Assembly (NCBI RefSeq): GCF_000959525.1
Contig: NZ_CP009832.1
Location: forward strand, 3,224,001-3,288,000
DNA length: 64,000 nucleotides
Reading direction: 5' to 3'
DNA from: Burkholderia multivorans ATCC BAA-247
GTDB taxonomy: Bacteria > Pseudomonadota > Gammaproteobacteria > Burkholderiales > Burkholderiaceae
Shown: positions 51,303-60,069 of the stretch, piece after piece
How positions within the stretch are numbered: the stretch's first letter is position 1
Layout: each line of letters starts with the position of its first letter
Program-made: the position numbers and the translations under genes
Notes under the pieces: generated by a model
What the model was told of the DNA's origin: nothing
What the model saw: only the letters and a program-made list of their open reading frames with translations
The model's database searches: none

Positions 51303-54250
51303 GCTCACCGTTGAAATGCACAGCGTTTCGACTGGCGTGGCGCGCGGGATATTCACATCCCGGCTGTCCCGCCACGTCACGCCGGCATTCGCACTCACCG
51401 TTCGGTTGCACAGCGTTTCGACCGGTTTTTTCGTCCGCGCGCGGTGAGGCTCACCGTTCGAATGCACAGGGTTTCGAGTCGTCGGTGGAGGCATATATCC
51501 ACATCGCGATCGCTCGATTCGAGTGGATGCGTCCGATGCTCACCGTTCGGATTCACAGACATTCGAGTGAGTTGACGCGCAGGATGTCCACATCCCGTTT
51601 GCGTCGTGAAGCGATCGGCAAACGCGCCTGCGATTGGCTGCTGCGTGTTGCGGCGGGCCTGGCAGCGGCGTCTTGCCGGGGCCGCCGACGGCGCTCACCG
51701 TTGAAATACACAGTACGGCGAGTGGTTTGGTCGGCCGGATATCCACATCGGTCGTTTCGGCGCGAATGCCACCGTCCGTTCGGGTGTGGACAACCGGCAC
51801 ACCCAAGGACTCGAATCACTGTGCATTTCGACGGTGAGCGTCGCGGTCGGCGCGCGGGCTATATGCCGGCCGTTACGCTTGTTCAGTGCTTGAAGCGACT
51901 GCGCGCCGGAACGTCGTCAGCCCCGCAGAGTCCGCCGCATCGTTCATGTCGCTGACCGATATTGCACGCGGGCGTCGGAGTGTACGCGATAGAACGACGA
52001 CGTGGGCGACTAATGGAACTGGATCGAAAGGACTGACCGCGCGAACACCGATTCATTCGAGTTACGCCGCGGCAATGCGTATCCCGGGCTGGCCCGCGGA
52101 ACGTCGGCGCGTCCGCGATCGCGGCGACCGCATTCGGTCGGAATCGCTCGACGGCGCGCGCTGGCGACCCGCGACGAACGATCGCGATATTGAACGCATC
52201 GCACCGTGGGAAAAGGCTTTGCGAGCGATTGGCGGCCGGTGCTCACCATTGAAATGCACAGGGATTCGAGTCGCTTCGCAGTCGACATATCCACATCGGA
52301 TGCCTCCTGTCGGCCGGTTTGCCGCTCGCACTCACCTCTGACATTCACAGCGATCTGAGTCGCTTTACGGCGGACATGTCCACATCGCGGATCGCGCCTT
52401 GATAGCTCGCGATTCACCGTAGCGCGTGTTACCTCGCGACGGAAATCGCCGTATCGAAAGCCGCGCGGCGGTGGGGCGTTTCCTCCCCTCACCGTAAAGA
52501 TTCACAGCGATGCGAGTCGCTTCGCTGCCGACATATCCACATCGCGGATCGCGCCTCGATGGATTGCGCGCCGGCGCTCACCGTTCGGATCCACAGCGGC
52601 TCGATTCTAGTCGCGACCTGGCATCGCCACATCAAAATCGGTGCCGCGATCGCACGGTCGCCGACACTCACCGTTGAAACGCACAGGGATTCGAGTCGCC
52701 TCGTTGCCCAGCTGTCCACACTGATCAGCAGCGTGGCGATGATTATTCACCGACGCTCGCCGTGCTGGCTCACGGCGAATCGGTCGTCCACACGCCGCGC
52801 ATTTTCGCGGCAAGCTCATGCTTCGGCGGATGGGTCGCCTCACACTCACCATCGAAATTCACAGTGATTGGAGTCGCTCCGAGGCTCACCTATCCACATG
52901 GATAGACGGCACTTCGATGATGAGTCGGAGACACTCACCGCTCTGGCTCCCGGTGATTGAATCGTCCACGCGATGCCCATCTCCACAACGAAATCTGCGC
53001 CTCGGCGAATCGGCTTTGTGGCGCTCACCATCGAAATTCACAGCGGTCCGAGTCGCTCCGAGGCCGACCTATCCACATGGATAGAGGGTGCTTCGATGAT
53101 GACTCGCCGACACTCACCGTTCAGGCTCACGGCGATTCAACGGTCCACACGACGCGTATCTCAGCAACAAAATCCGCGCCTCGGCAGATCGACCGCCTTG
53201 CGCTCACCATCAAAATTCACAGCGATTCGAGTCGCTCCGGGACACATCTATCCACATGGATAAACGGCAGTTCAACGATGACTCGCCGGCACTCAGCGCT
53301 CGGGCTTCCTGCGATTCGATCGACCACGCGCTGCCCATCTACACAACAAAAACCGCGCCTCGGTGAATCGCTTTGTGGCGCTCACCATCGAAATTCACAG
53401 CAATTGGAGTCGCTCCCGTGCTCACCTATCCACATGAATAAACGGCAGTTCGATGATGACTCGCGGGCACTCAGCGCTCCGGTTCCTTGCGGTTCGATCG
53501 TCCACGCGATGCCCGTCTCCACAACAAAAATCCGCGCTTCGGCGAATCGGCCGTCTCACCCTCACCATCGAAATTCACAGCGATTCGAGTCTCTTCGCTG
53601 TCGACATATCCACATCGCTGAGCCCATATGGACGGATTCGCTCGTCCGCACTCGCTATTCAGGTTCGCAACGCCTCGAGCCTTTCCGTAACGGACGTCTC
53701 CACAACCGAAAACCCTGCTTCGCCGGGTCAACCGCCTCGCACTCACCGTCGAAATTCGCAGCGATCCGAGTGCCTGTGCCGCCGACCTATCCACATCCCG
53801 AACCGCGCTTCGATGGATCGTTAGCCGACGGCCGCCGATCAGCTTCGCAACAAAGTCGAGCCTTTTCGCAGCCGACATCTGCGCACCGTAAACCGTGCCT
53901 CGCGATGCGGTTGCTCTCGCTCACCGTCGCAACGCACAGCGATCCGAGTGTCCGTACAGCCGACATATCCACGTCGGACGCACCGTAACCGAGAACCGAC
54001 CTTTTGGCGCTCACCGGTCGAACGCACAGCAAGCCGACTCTCCTCGCGGCAGCCATGCCGACGTCAAAGCCGTACACAAGCGGAAGGCCTCGTGCTCGCA
54101 ATCGCGCGAAAAATCCGCGCCGCCCGCCAGTGTGCCCAAAGGCCCCCAATCTCCCGCGCGCCCGCGTCCCGCTTCGCTTCGACGCCGCCGCTCACCGACA
54201 AAAAGCACAGCGCTTCGAGTCCCTTCAACGCCGACCTATCCACACACGCC
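51303..54250 (+). repeat. Tandem array of ~26 diverged ~89.5 bp units with DnaA-box-like cores
   Basis: Unit starts (the CTCACC element) read by eye: 51303, 51393, 51449, 51539, 51693, 52242, 52331, 52488, 52577, 52667, 52755, 52845, 52933, 53023, 53112, 53202, 53291, 53380, 53470, 53560, 53650, 53741, 53829, 53919, 54009, 54191; one inverted unit spans 51783-51840. Most steps are 88-91 bp. Block 1 is CTCACCRTYGAAATTCACAG followed by YGATTCGAGTCGCT; block 2 is GACMTATCCACATSG, about 24 bp later. TATCCACA occurs eleven times, always on +. From 52.5 to 53.8 kb, strong and weak units alternate (~179 bp). The frame shifts because steps are 88-91 bp, so it is not protein-coding. Around 51.9-52.2 kb the array is eroded. 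Confidence 0.85.
51783..51840 (-). repeat. Inverted unit of the array
   Basis: Read on the minus strand, this stretch gives CTCACCGTCGAAATGCACAG, then TGATTCGAGTC and TTGTCCACA, i.e. one complete unit in reverse orientation. It is the only clearly inverted copy found and sits next to the array's largest gap. Confidence 0.75.
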
Positions 54251-54396
54251 GCCGACGTCCTCGCCCACGCCAACACGATTCATCGTCGAAACGCCGACAG
54301 CCCCGCCAAATCGCGGGGCACGGATACTACCGCGAAACGCGCCTGGCGCTCGCGCGCTTACGCTCTCTCGTCCCGATCTGCGCACATAGTTCGTAT

Positions 54397-54408
54397 ATAA
54401 CTAGTTAT
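54397..54408. promoter_or_regulatory. Perfect 12 bp palindrome in an AT-rich patch
   Basis: ATAACTAGTTAT (54397-54408) lies in the lowest-GC stretch near the array end, about 120 bp before the GST gene, with CGTATATAA just upstream. It could be an operator or promoter of the GST gene. Confidence 0.4.
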
Positions 54409-54528
54409 TCAAGCACACCAACCCTAAAGCCCCACCCCCGACATTTTTCCCCGCGGAATCGCCGCCCACCCGCACCGCTCGGTTACGCTTGAGCATCCGT
54501 CGATTTCGACACCCTGCACGGAGGCGCG

Positions 54529-55143
54529 ATGAAGCTCTACTACTGGCCGAAAACCCGGGCGTTCCGGGCGTTGTGGATGCTGGAGGAAATCGGCGCCGTC
54601 TACGAGCTGGTGCCGATCGACCTGCGCTCGCACGAACAGGGCAGCGACGCGTTCGTGCAGGTGAATCCGATGGCGAAACTGCCCGCGCTCGACGACGGCA
54701 GCGCGCCGTTCGCCGAATCGGGCGCGGTGCTGCTCTATCTTGCCGATCGCTGCCCGGGCGCGGGCCTCGGCATCGCGCCGGACGACCCGGAGCGCGGCCG
54801 CTTCCTGCAGTGGATGTTCTTCACGCCCACCTGTCTCGAGCCGGCCATGGCGGAAAAATTCACCGGCGCGTCGGGCAACCCGGTCGCGTTCGGCTGGGGC
54901 AACATCACGCGCGTGCAGCGCGCGCTCGCGCAGACGCTCGCGCATAGCCGATGGCTCGTCGGCGACCGCTTCACCGCCGCCGATCTGCTGCTCGCGAGCA
55001 CGCTGAAGATCGCCTTCGACGCGCATCTGCTGCCGCACGAAGGTGTGCTCGGCGACTACGTCGCGCGCGCCGAGGACCGCGACGGATACCGTCGCGCGGT
55101 CGCGGTCGAGCAGCGCGAAGCGGCGCGGCTGCTGCACGCGTAA
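54529..55143 (+). CDS. Glutathione S-transferase family protein
   Basis: This 204-residue protein has a thioredoxin-like N-terminal domain (MKLYYWPKTRAFRALWMLEE, VNPMAKLPALDDG, FAESGAVLLYLAD) and a helical C-terminal domain with FTAADLLLASTLKIA. It is probably a cytosolic GST. A GGAGGCG ribosome-binding sequence precedes the ATG. It is the first gene to the right of the repeat array and is convergent with the sulfate-binding protein gene. Confidence 0.9.
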   Translation: MKLYYWPKTRAFRALWMLEEIGAVYELVPIDLRSHEQGSDAFVQVNPMAKLPALDDGSAPFAESGAVLLYLADRCPGAGLGIAPDDPERGRFLQWMFFTPTCLEPAMAEKFTGASGNPVAFGWGNITRVQRALAQTLAHSRWLVGDRFTAADLLLASTLKIAFDAHLLPHEGVLGDYVARAEDRDGYRRAVAVEQREAARLLHA

Positions 55144-55203
55144 TGCACGGCGGCGCGCCCGCGGCCAGATTCGCCCTCGCACCGGCTCGCGCGCGTCGCG
55201 CAT

Positions 55204-55232
55204 AAAAAAACCGGCGGCTCGGCCGCCGGTTT
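55204..55232 (+). terminator. Bidirectional terminator between GST and sulfate-binding protein genes
   Basis: A run of seven A, ACCGGCGGC and GCCGCCGGT arms around TCG, and a T-rich tail form a terminator usable by both convergent genes. Confidence 0.8.
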
Positions 55233-55261
55233 CGTCTCGCGCGTTCGACGACGCGCCGCCG

Positions 55262-56281
55262 TTACTTCCGGTCGACGATCACGCGGTCGAACGTGCCGCC
55301 GTCCGCGAAGTGCGTCTTCTGCGCGTTCGCCCAGCTACCGAAAATCTGCTCGACGCTGAACGTCTTCAGCGGCTTGAACTCGGTCGCATGCTTCTTCAGC
55401 ACGTTCGCGTCGCGCGGACGCAGATGATGCTGCGCGATGATCTCCTGCGCCTCGGGCGTGTACAGGTAGTCGAGATACGCCTGCGCGACCTTGCGCGTGC
55501 CCTTCTTGTCGACGACCTTGTCGACGACGGCGACCGGCGGCTCCGCGAGAATGCTCGCCGACGGATAGACGGCATCGAACTGCGCACCGGACGCGCCGGT
55601 GTCCATCAGCGCGACTTCGTTCTCGAACGTGACGAGCACGTCGCCGATGCCGCGCTGCGTGAACGTCGTCGTCGCGCCGCGGCCGCCGGAGTCGAGCACC
55701 GGCACGTTGCGGAAGATCGCCTTCTCGAACTCGAGCGCCTGCTGATCGGTCGCGCCCTTCTGCTTCTGATAGCCCCATGCGGCGAGATAGGCGTAGCGGC
55801 CGTTGCCCGAAGTCTTCGGGTTCGCGATGATCACCTGCACGCCCGGCTTCGCGAGATCGCTCCAGTCCTTGATCGCCTTCGGATTGCCCTTGCGCACGAG
55901 GAACACCATCGTCGTCGAGTACGGCGAGCTGTTGTCCGGAAAGCGGGCGCGCCAGTCTTTCGGCAGCAGTTGGCCGCGCTCGGCGAGCAGGTCGATGTCG
56001 TTCGGCTGGTTCATCGTGACGACGTCGGCCTGCAGCCCTTGCAGCACCGACAGCGCCTGCGCGCTCGACGCGCCGTGCGACTGCTTGATCGTCACGGTCT
56101 CGCCGGTCTTCTGCTTGTAGGCGGCCGCGAAGCTCGCGTTGATGTCCTTGTAGAGCTCGCGCGTCACGTCGTACGACACGTTCAGGATCGACGTGTCCGC
56201 GTGCGCGACCGTTGCCGCCGCGACGAGTGCCGCCGCCGCGCCCGTATGCAGCCAGCGGCCGATCCCCTTGATGCTTGCCAT
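55262..56281 (-). CDS. sbp: Sulfate ABC transporter substrate-binding protein
   Basis: This 339-residue periplasmic protein has a signal peptide (MASIKGIGRWLHTGAAAALVAAATVAHA) and typical sulfate-binding motifs: LNVSYDVTRELYKDIN, QSHGASSAQALSVLQGLQADVVTMNQPNDID and NPKTSGNGRYAYLAAWGY. It feeds the sulfate/thiosulfate permease CysTWA, which is not adjacent here. ATG 56281 is preferred over 56395 because it begins the signal peptide. Confidence 0.93.
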   Translation of the reverse strand: MASIKGIGRWLHTGAAAALVAAATVAHADTSILNVSYDVTRELYKDINASFAAAYKQKTGETVTIKQSHGASSAQALSVLQGLQADVVTMNQPNDIDLLAERGQLLPKDWRARFPDNSSPYSTTMVFLVRKGNPKAIKDWSDLAKPGVQVIIANPKTSGNGRYAYLAAWGYQKQKGATDQQALEFEKAIFRNVPVLDSGGRGATTTFTQRGIGDVLVTFENEVALMDTGASGAQFDAVYPSASILAEPPVAVVDKVVDKKGTRKVAQAYLDYLYTPEAQEIIAQHHLRPRDANVLKKHATEFKPLKTFSVEQIFGSWANAQKTHFADGGTFDRVIVDRK

Positions 56282-56486
56282 CGTGATATGCCCCGTTTCC
56301 TTGGTGGTGGATGCGCGACGGCGCTGCGCCGTCATCGAAACGTAAGCGGGCATTCTAGCGGCCGCGTCCCGCGCGCCTTCCAATCTGTCGTGCAAAGCAA
56401 ATCACGAATCGTCATAAGCAAGCAGCGCCCCACGCCCGCGCGCCGCAATGCTAAGATCGCCGCTCAGCCCACGTCACGGTTCATCC

Positions 56487-56582
56487 ATGTCCGCCATCCT
56501 CCGCTCGCCGTCGCTTTCCGCCGCCCTCGCGGCCGGCGCGCGCGCGGCCGGGCTGAAACTGAAAAAACGACTCCTCGACTGA
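56487..56582 (+). CDS. Possible short leader peptide (31 residues)
   Basis: An ATG at 56487 starts MSAILRSPSLSAALAAGARA and continues to a stop at 56582 after a basic KLKKRLLD end. It lies directly before a strong hairpin and the DapA-family gene. It has no clear ribosome-binding site. It could be a leader peptide of an attenuator, a small membrane-active peptide or chance. Confidence 0.3.
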   Translation: MSAILRSPSLSAALAAGARAAGLKLKKRLLD

Positions 56583-56592
56583 CGGGGATGTC

Positions 56593-56624
56593 GCGTCCCG
56601 TCAGGCGAATGCCGGACGGGATGC
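56593..56624 (+). promoter_or_regulatory. Strong hairpin in the leader of the DapA-family gene
   Basis: GCGTCCCGTC (56593) pairs with GACGGGATGC (56615) over ten pairs including one G-U. A further GGC/GCC pair encloses GAAT. It is followed by a T-rich but broken stretch (GTTTCTTTTCC). It may be an attenuator, terminator or RNA-protection stem. Confidence 0.5.
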
Positions 56625-56719
56625 CTGCAGGTCGTTTCTTTTCCTTGCTCGCACGCCTCGCACCGGCATAGCGCCGGCGGAACGGTTGTCTCCCTCCCGT
56701 TCTCACCATGAGGCTTTGC

Positions 56720-57619
56720 ATGCACACATCACCCCGTTTTGAAGGTATCTGGCTGCCGATCGTCACGCCGTTTCACCGCGGCGACGTCGATCATCGCGCG
56801 CTCGCGCGCCTGGCGCGGCACTATGCGGCCGCCGGCATCGCAGGCTTCGTCGCCGGCGCGACGACCGGCGAAGGCGTGCTGCTCGATGCACGCGAGCAGG
56901 ACGCCGTGTTCGCGACGCTGCGCGACGCGGTGCCGGACCGGCCGATCGTCGTCGGGCTGACCGCGAGCGCAACGCACGCCGCAGCCGCGCGCGCCCGCGA
57001 ACTCGCGGCGCTGCGCCCGGACGGCCTGCTCGTCACGCCGCCCGTCTACGTGCGGCCGACGCAGGACGGCATTCGGCGCCACGTCGAAGCGATCGTCGAG
57101 GCGGCCGACCTGCCGGTGCTCGTCTACAACATCCCGTACCGCACCGGCGTGAACGTCGAACTCGACACGCTGCAGGCGCTCGCGCGCGATGCACGCGTGG
57201 CCGGCATCAAGGAATGCGGCGGCACGCTCGAGCGGATGAGCCGGCTCGTGCACGAGACGCCGCTCGCGGTGCTGTCCGGCGACGACAACCAGAACTTCGC
57301 CGCGCTCTGCGCCGGCGCGCACGGGACGATCGCGAGCAGCGCGCACGTGCTGCCCGAGCGGCATGTGCGGATGCACGCGCTGCTGCGCGACGGCCGTCTC
57401 GCCGACGCGCGGCATATCGCGGTCGCGTTGCAGCCGCTCGTCGCCGCGCTGTTCGCGGAGCCGAATCCGGCGCCGGTGAAGGCCGTGCTGGCCGCGCAAG
57501 GCTGGTGCGACGACGGCTTGCGTCTGCCGTTCGTGCCGGCCAGCGACGCGCTGCGCGCGCGGCTGCGCGCGCTGTGCGCGGAACTCGATGCACATGCGCC
57601 GGCGAGCGCGATGGCGTAG
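56720..57619 (+). CDS. Dihydrodipicolinate synthase family (DapA-like) aldolase
   Basis: This 299-residue class I aldolase/lyase has LPIVTPFHRGDVDHRAL, GATTGEGVLLDAREQ, VYNIPYRTGVN (catalytic Tyr) and AGIKECGG with the Schiff-base lysine. It is not the housekeeping dapA by context (no lysine genes nearby) and may act on sugar acids or 4-hydroxyproline derivatives. ATG 56720 has GAGG 6 bp upstream; 56708 is an alternative. It is convergent with the LysR gene at 57675. Confidence 0.8.
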   Translation: MHTSPRFEGIWLPIVTPFHRGDVDHRALARLARHYAAAGIAGFVAGATTGEGVLLDAREQDAVFATLRDAVPDRPIVVGLTASATHAAAARARELAALRPDGLLVTPPVYVRPTQDGIRRHVEAIVEAADLPVLVYNIPYRTGVNVELDTLQALARDARVAGIKECGGTLERMSRLVHETPLAVLSGDDNQNFAALCAGAHGTIASSAHVLPERHVRMHALLRDGRLADARHIAVALQPLVAALFAEPNPAPVKAVLAAQGWCDDGLRLPFVPASDALRARLRALCAELDAHAPASAMA

Positions 57620-57674
57620 CGCGGCGCGGCGCGCATCGAATCGGCGATACGTCGTGCGCGCGCGCCGCTGCACG

Positions 57675-58709
57675 CTACGCGGCGAGTGCGGCCGCCGCCG
57701 GATGTGTCGCTTCGCGCACGGCCTGCGTGACGATCCGCGCGAGCCGATCGACGGTCGGCGTCGCCGACGACGTGCGCCGCAGCAGCACGAGCGGCACGCT
57801 CGGCAGCGCCGGCAGGCCGCATGCGGCGGCGTCGAGCACGCGCACCGACGCCGGCAGCCCGTAGTGCGAACGCACGGTCAGCCCGAGGCCGGCCGCGGCG
57901 GCCGCCCACAGCCCGGCGAGGCTCGGCGTCGTAAATGCGACGCGCCACGGCACGCCGGCTCGGTCGAGCGCATCGGTCGCCGCGCCGAAGAACCGGCACG
58001 GCCGGTCGAACATCACGAGCGGCAGCGGTTCGGGTGTCGCCACGATCGCGCGCAGGCCGGCTCGATCCTGCGCGCCTGCCGCCGCGCCGCCGTCGAACTC
58101 GGGTTGAGTCGCATGTGCGGCGCCGATCCACCGCATCGGGACGTGCGCGATCGTCTCGCTGTCGATTCCCGGCCGCGACGCGCGCTCCGCCGACGCCGGA
58201 TCGCCCCATACGAGCGCGAGATCGAGCTGGTTCGCCTCGAGCCGGTCGAACAGATCGGCATTGCGCGATACGCGCGCGTCGATCCGCACCTTGGGATGCG
58301 CGCGCGCAAAGCGGCCGAGCACGTCCGGCAGGATCGCCTCGCCGAAATCCTCCTGCAGGCCCACGCGCACGCGGCCGTCGAGGTTCACGCCGCGCACGGC
58401 CGCGGCCGCTTCGTCGTTCAGCTCGACGATCCGCCGCGCATAGCGCAGCATCGCCTCACCCGCGTCGGTCAGCGCGAGCCCGCGGCCGGCCTTCACGAAC
58501 AGCGGCGTGCCCGCCTGCTCTTCGAGCTTGCGGATCTGCGCACTGACGGCCGATGTCGAGCGCGCGACGCGGTCCGCCGCCTTCGCGAAGCTGCCGAGGT
58601 CGACGCCCGCGACCAGGCTGCGCAACGCCGCGATGTCGAAGTTCGGTTGCGCGAGCGTCGTATCGCCGCGCGGCTCAATGGCGTGTTCGTGTTCGGCCAT
58701 GTCGACCAT
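57675..58709 (-). CDS. LysR-family transcriptional regulator
   Basis: This 344-residue regulator has an N-terminal helix-turn-helix (SFAKAADRVARSTSAVSAQIRKLEEQ in outline) and an effector domain from about residue 110. It faces the MFS transporter gene across 97 bp, its likely target. A disordered N-terminal extension (about 20 residues) is longer than usual; a later start is possible. Confidence 0.88.
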   Translation of the reverse strand: MVDMAEHEHAIEPRGDTTLAQPNFDIAALRSLVAGVDLGSFAKAADRVARSTSAVSAQIRKLEEQAGTPLFVKAGRGLALTDAGEAMLRYARRIVELNDEAAAAVRGVNLDGRVRVGLQEDFGEAILPDVLGRFARAHPKVRIDARVSRNADLFDRLEANQLDLALVWGDPASAERASRPGIDSETIAHVPMRWIGAAHATQPEFDGGAAAGAQDRAGLRAIVATPEPLPLVMFDRPCRFFGAATDALDRAGVPWRVAFTTPSLAGLWAAAAAGLGLTVRSHYGLPASVRVLDAAACGLPALPSVPLVLLRRTSSATPTVDRLARIVTQAVREATHPAAAALAA

Positions 58710-58806
58710 CCCGTTTTATCGAACGATTCGTCAAAAACTTTCCGATTTTCAGGATGAATGTAGGCGACGACACTGTGACTGTCAATTTCCGTCCCGGTCT
58801 TTCGCC

Positions 58807-60060
58807 ATGGAACGCTCGCTTGCCCTTTCCCGTTCGTCTGCCGCGCGCCGCTGCGCCGCCCGCTGGCTGGTGCTCGCAGCCGGCGTTGCCGCGAACATGA
58901 GTTTTTCCGCCGCTGCGGCCGGCATTCCGACCACCGCGGTCTGGATGCGCAGCGCGTATCGCCTCGACAATGGCTCGCTCGGGCTCGTGCTCGGCGCACT
59001 CGGGTTCGGCGTCGCGCTGTCCGAGCTGCCGTGGGGCATCGCCGCCGACCGCTTCGGCGATCGCCGCGTGCTGTTGACCGGCCTGCTCGCGACCGCCTCG
59101 ATGCTCGCGCTGATGGCCGTTGCGATCGTGCCGACGCCCGACGCGGTGCCGCCGCTCGCGCACATCGTCGCGATGATGTGCGGCGTCGGGCTGCTTGGCG
59201 GCAGCGTGAACGGCTCGAGTGGACGCGCGGTGATGCGCTGGTTCGGCGAGCGCGAACGCGGGCTCGCGATGAGCATCCGGCAGACGGCCGTGCCGATGGG
59301 CGGCGGCGTCGGCGCGGCACTGTTGCCGTGGCTCGCGTCGCACGCCGGTTTCGGCGCCGTGTACGGCACGCTGATGCTGTTGTGCGCGGGCTCGGCCGTG
59401 CTGACGTGGTGCTGGCTGCGCGAGCCGCCTGCGGCGGCAGATGCCGCGCAGCCGCACGCGCGGCAACCGGCTGCCCCGCGCGCGACGACGCCGCTCGCGA
59501 ACCGCGCGGTCTGGCGGCTCGTGATCGGTATCGGCGTGCTCTGTGTGCCGCAATTCGCGGTGCTGACGTTCGCGACGGTGTTTCTGCACGATTTCGGCCG
59601 GCTCGGCGTGGCCGGGATCAGCGCGACGATGGTCGCGCTGCAGCTCGGCGCGATGGCGATGCGCGTATGGAGCGGCCGCCATACCGACCGCCATCGGAAC
59701 CGGCGCGCGTATCTGCGCGGATCGGTGCTCGTCGCGGCCGGCGCGTTTGCGCTGCTCGCGGCCGCGACGGCCGGCACCCCGCAGGTGCCGGTCGCGGCGA
59801 TCGTCGCGATTCTCGTGTTCGCGGGCATCTGCGTATCGGCCTGGCACGGCGTCGCCTACACCGAACTCGCGACGCTGGCCGGCGCCGACCATGCCGGCAC
59901 CGCGCTCGGCATGGCCAACACGATGGTCTATGTCGGGCTGTTCGTCACGCCGCTCGCGATCCCGCCTCTGCTCGCGGCGAGCACTTGGAGCGTCGTGTGG
60001 CTCGCGGCCGGCGCGTGCGCGTGCGCGACGCTGCCGCTGTTCCCGAAACGGCCCGCGTAG
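58807..60060 (+). CDS. MFS transporter
   Basis: This 417-residue transporter has twelve hydrophobic segments, with the loop 2-3 motif GIAADRFGDRRVLLTG between segments 2 and 3 and IRQTAVPMGGGVGAALLPW in segment 5. Substrate unknown. It is transcribed away from the LysR gene and ends 10 bp before the convergent TonB receptor. Confidence 0.88.
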   Translation: MERSLALSRSSAARRCAARWLVLAAGVAANMSFSAAAAGIPTTAVWMRSAYRLDNGSLGLVLGALGFGVALSELPWGIAADRFGDRRVLLTGLLATASMLALMAVAIVPTPDAVPPLAHIVAMMCGVGLLGGSVNGSSGRAVMRWFGERERGLAMSIRQTAVPMGGGVGAALLPWLASHAGFGAVYGTLMLLCAGSAVLTWCWLREPPAAADAAQPHARQPAAPRATTPLANRAVWRLVIGIGVLCVPQFAVLTFATVFLHDFGRLGVAGISATMVALQLGAMAMRVWSGRHTDRHRNRRAYLRGSVLVAAGAFALLAAATAGTPQVPVAAIVAILVFAGICVSAWHGVAYTELATLAGADHAGTALGMANTMVYVGLFVTPLAIPPLLAASTWSVVWLAAGACACATLPLFPKRPA

Positions 60061-60069
60061 CGCACGGAC

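Noticed and set aside
52957-53988. 343-codon open frame inside the repeat array, and similar frames on both strands
   Set aside because: The array steps of 88-91 bp shift the frame from unit to unit, composition is that of translated repeats, and there is no ribosome-binding site; conservation is at the DNA level.
51303-54250. CRISPR array
   Set aside because: Units are 88-91 bp and diverge along their whole length; there is no constant repeat separated by unique spacers and no cas gene nearby.
51303-54250. Chromosomal replication origin (oriC)
   Set aside because: DnaA-box-like cores are abundant, but there is no dnaA, dnaN, rpmH, gidA or parA gene near; kept as a titration or organising locus hypothesis.
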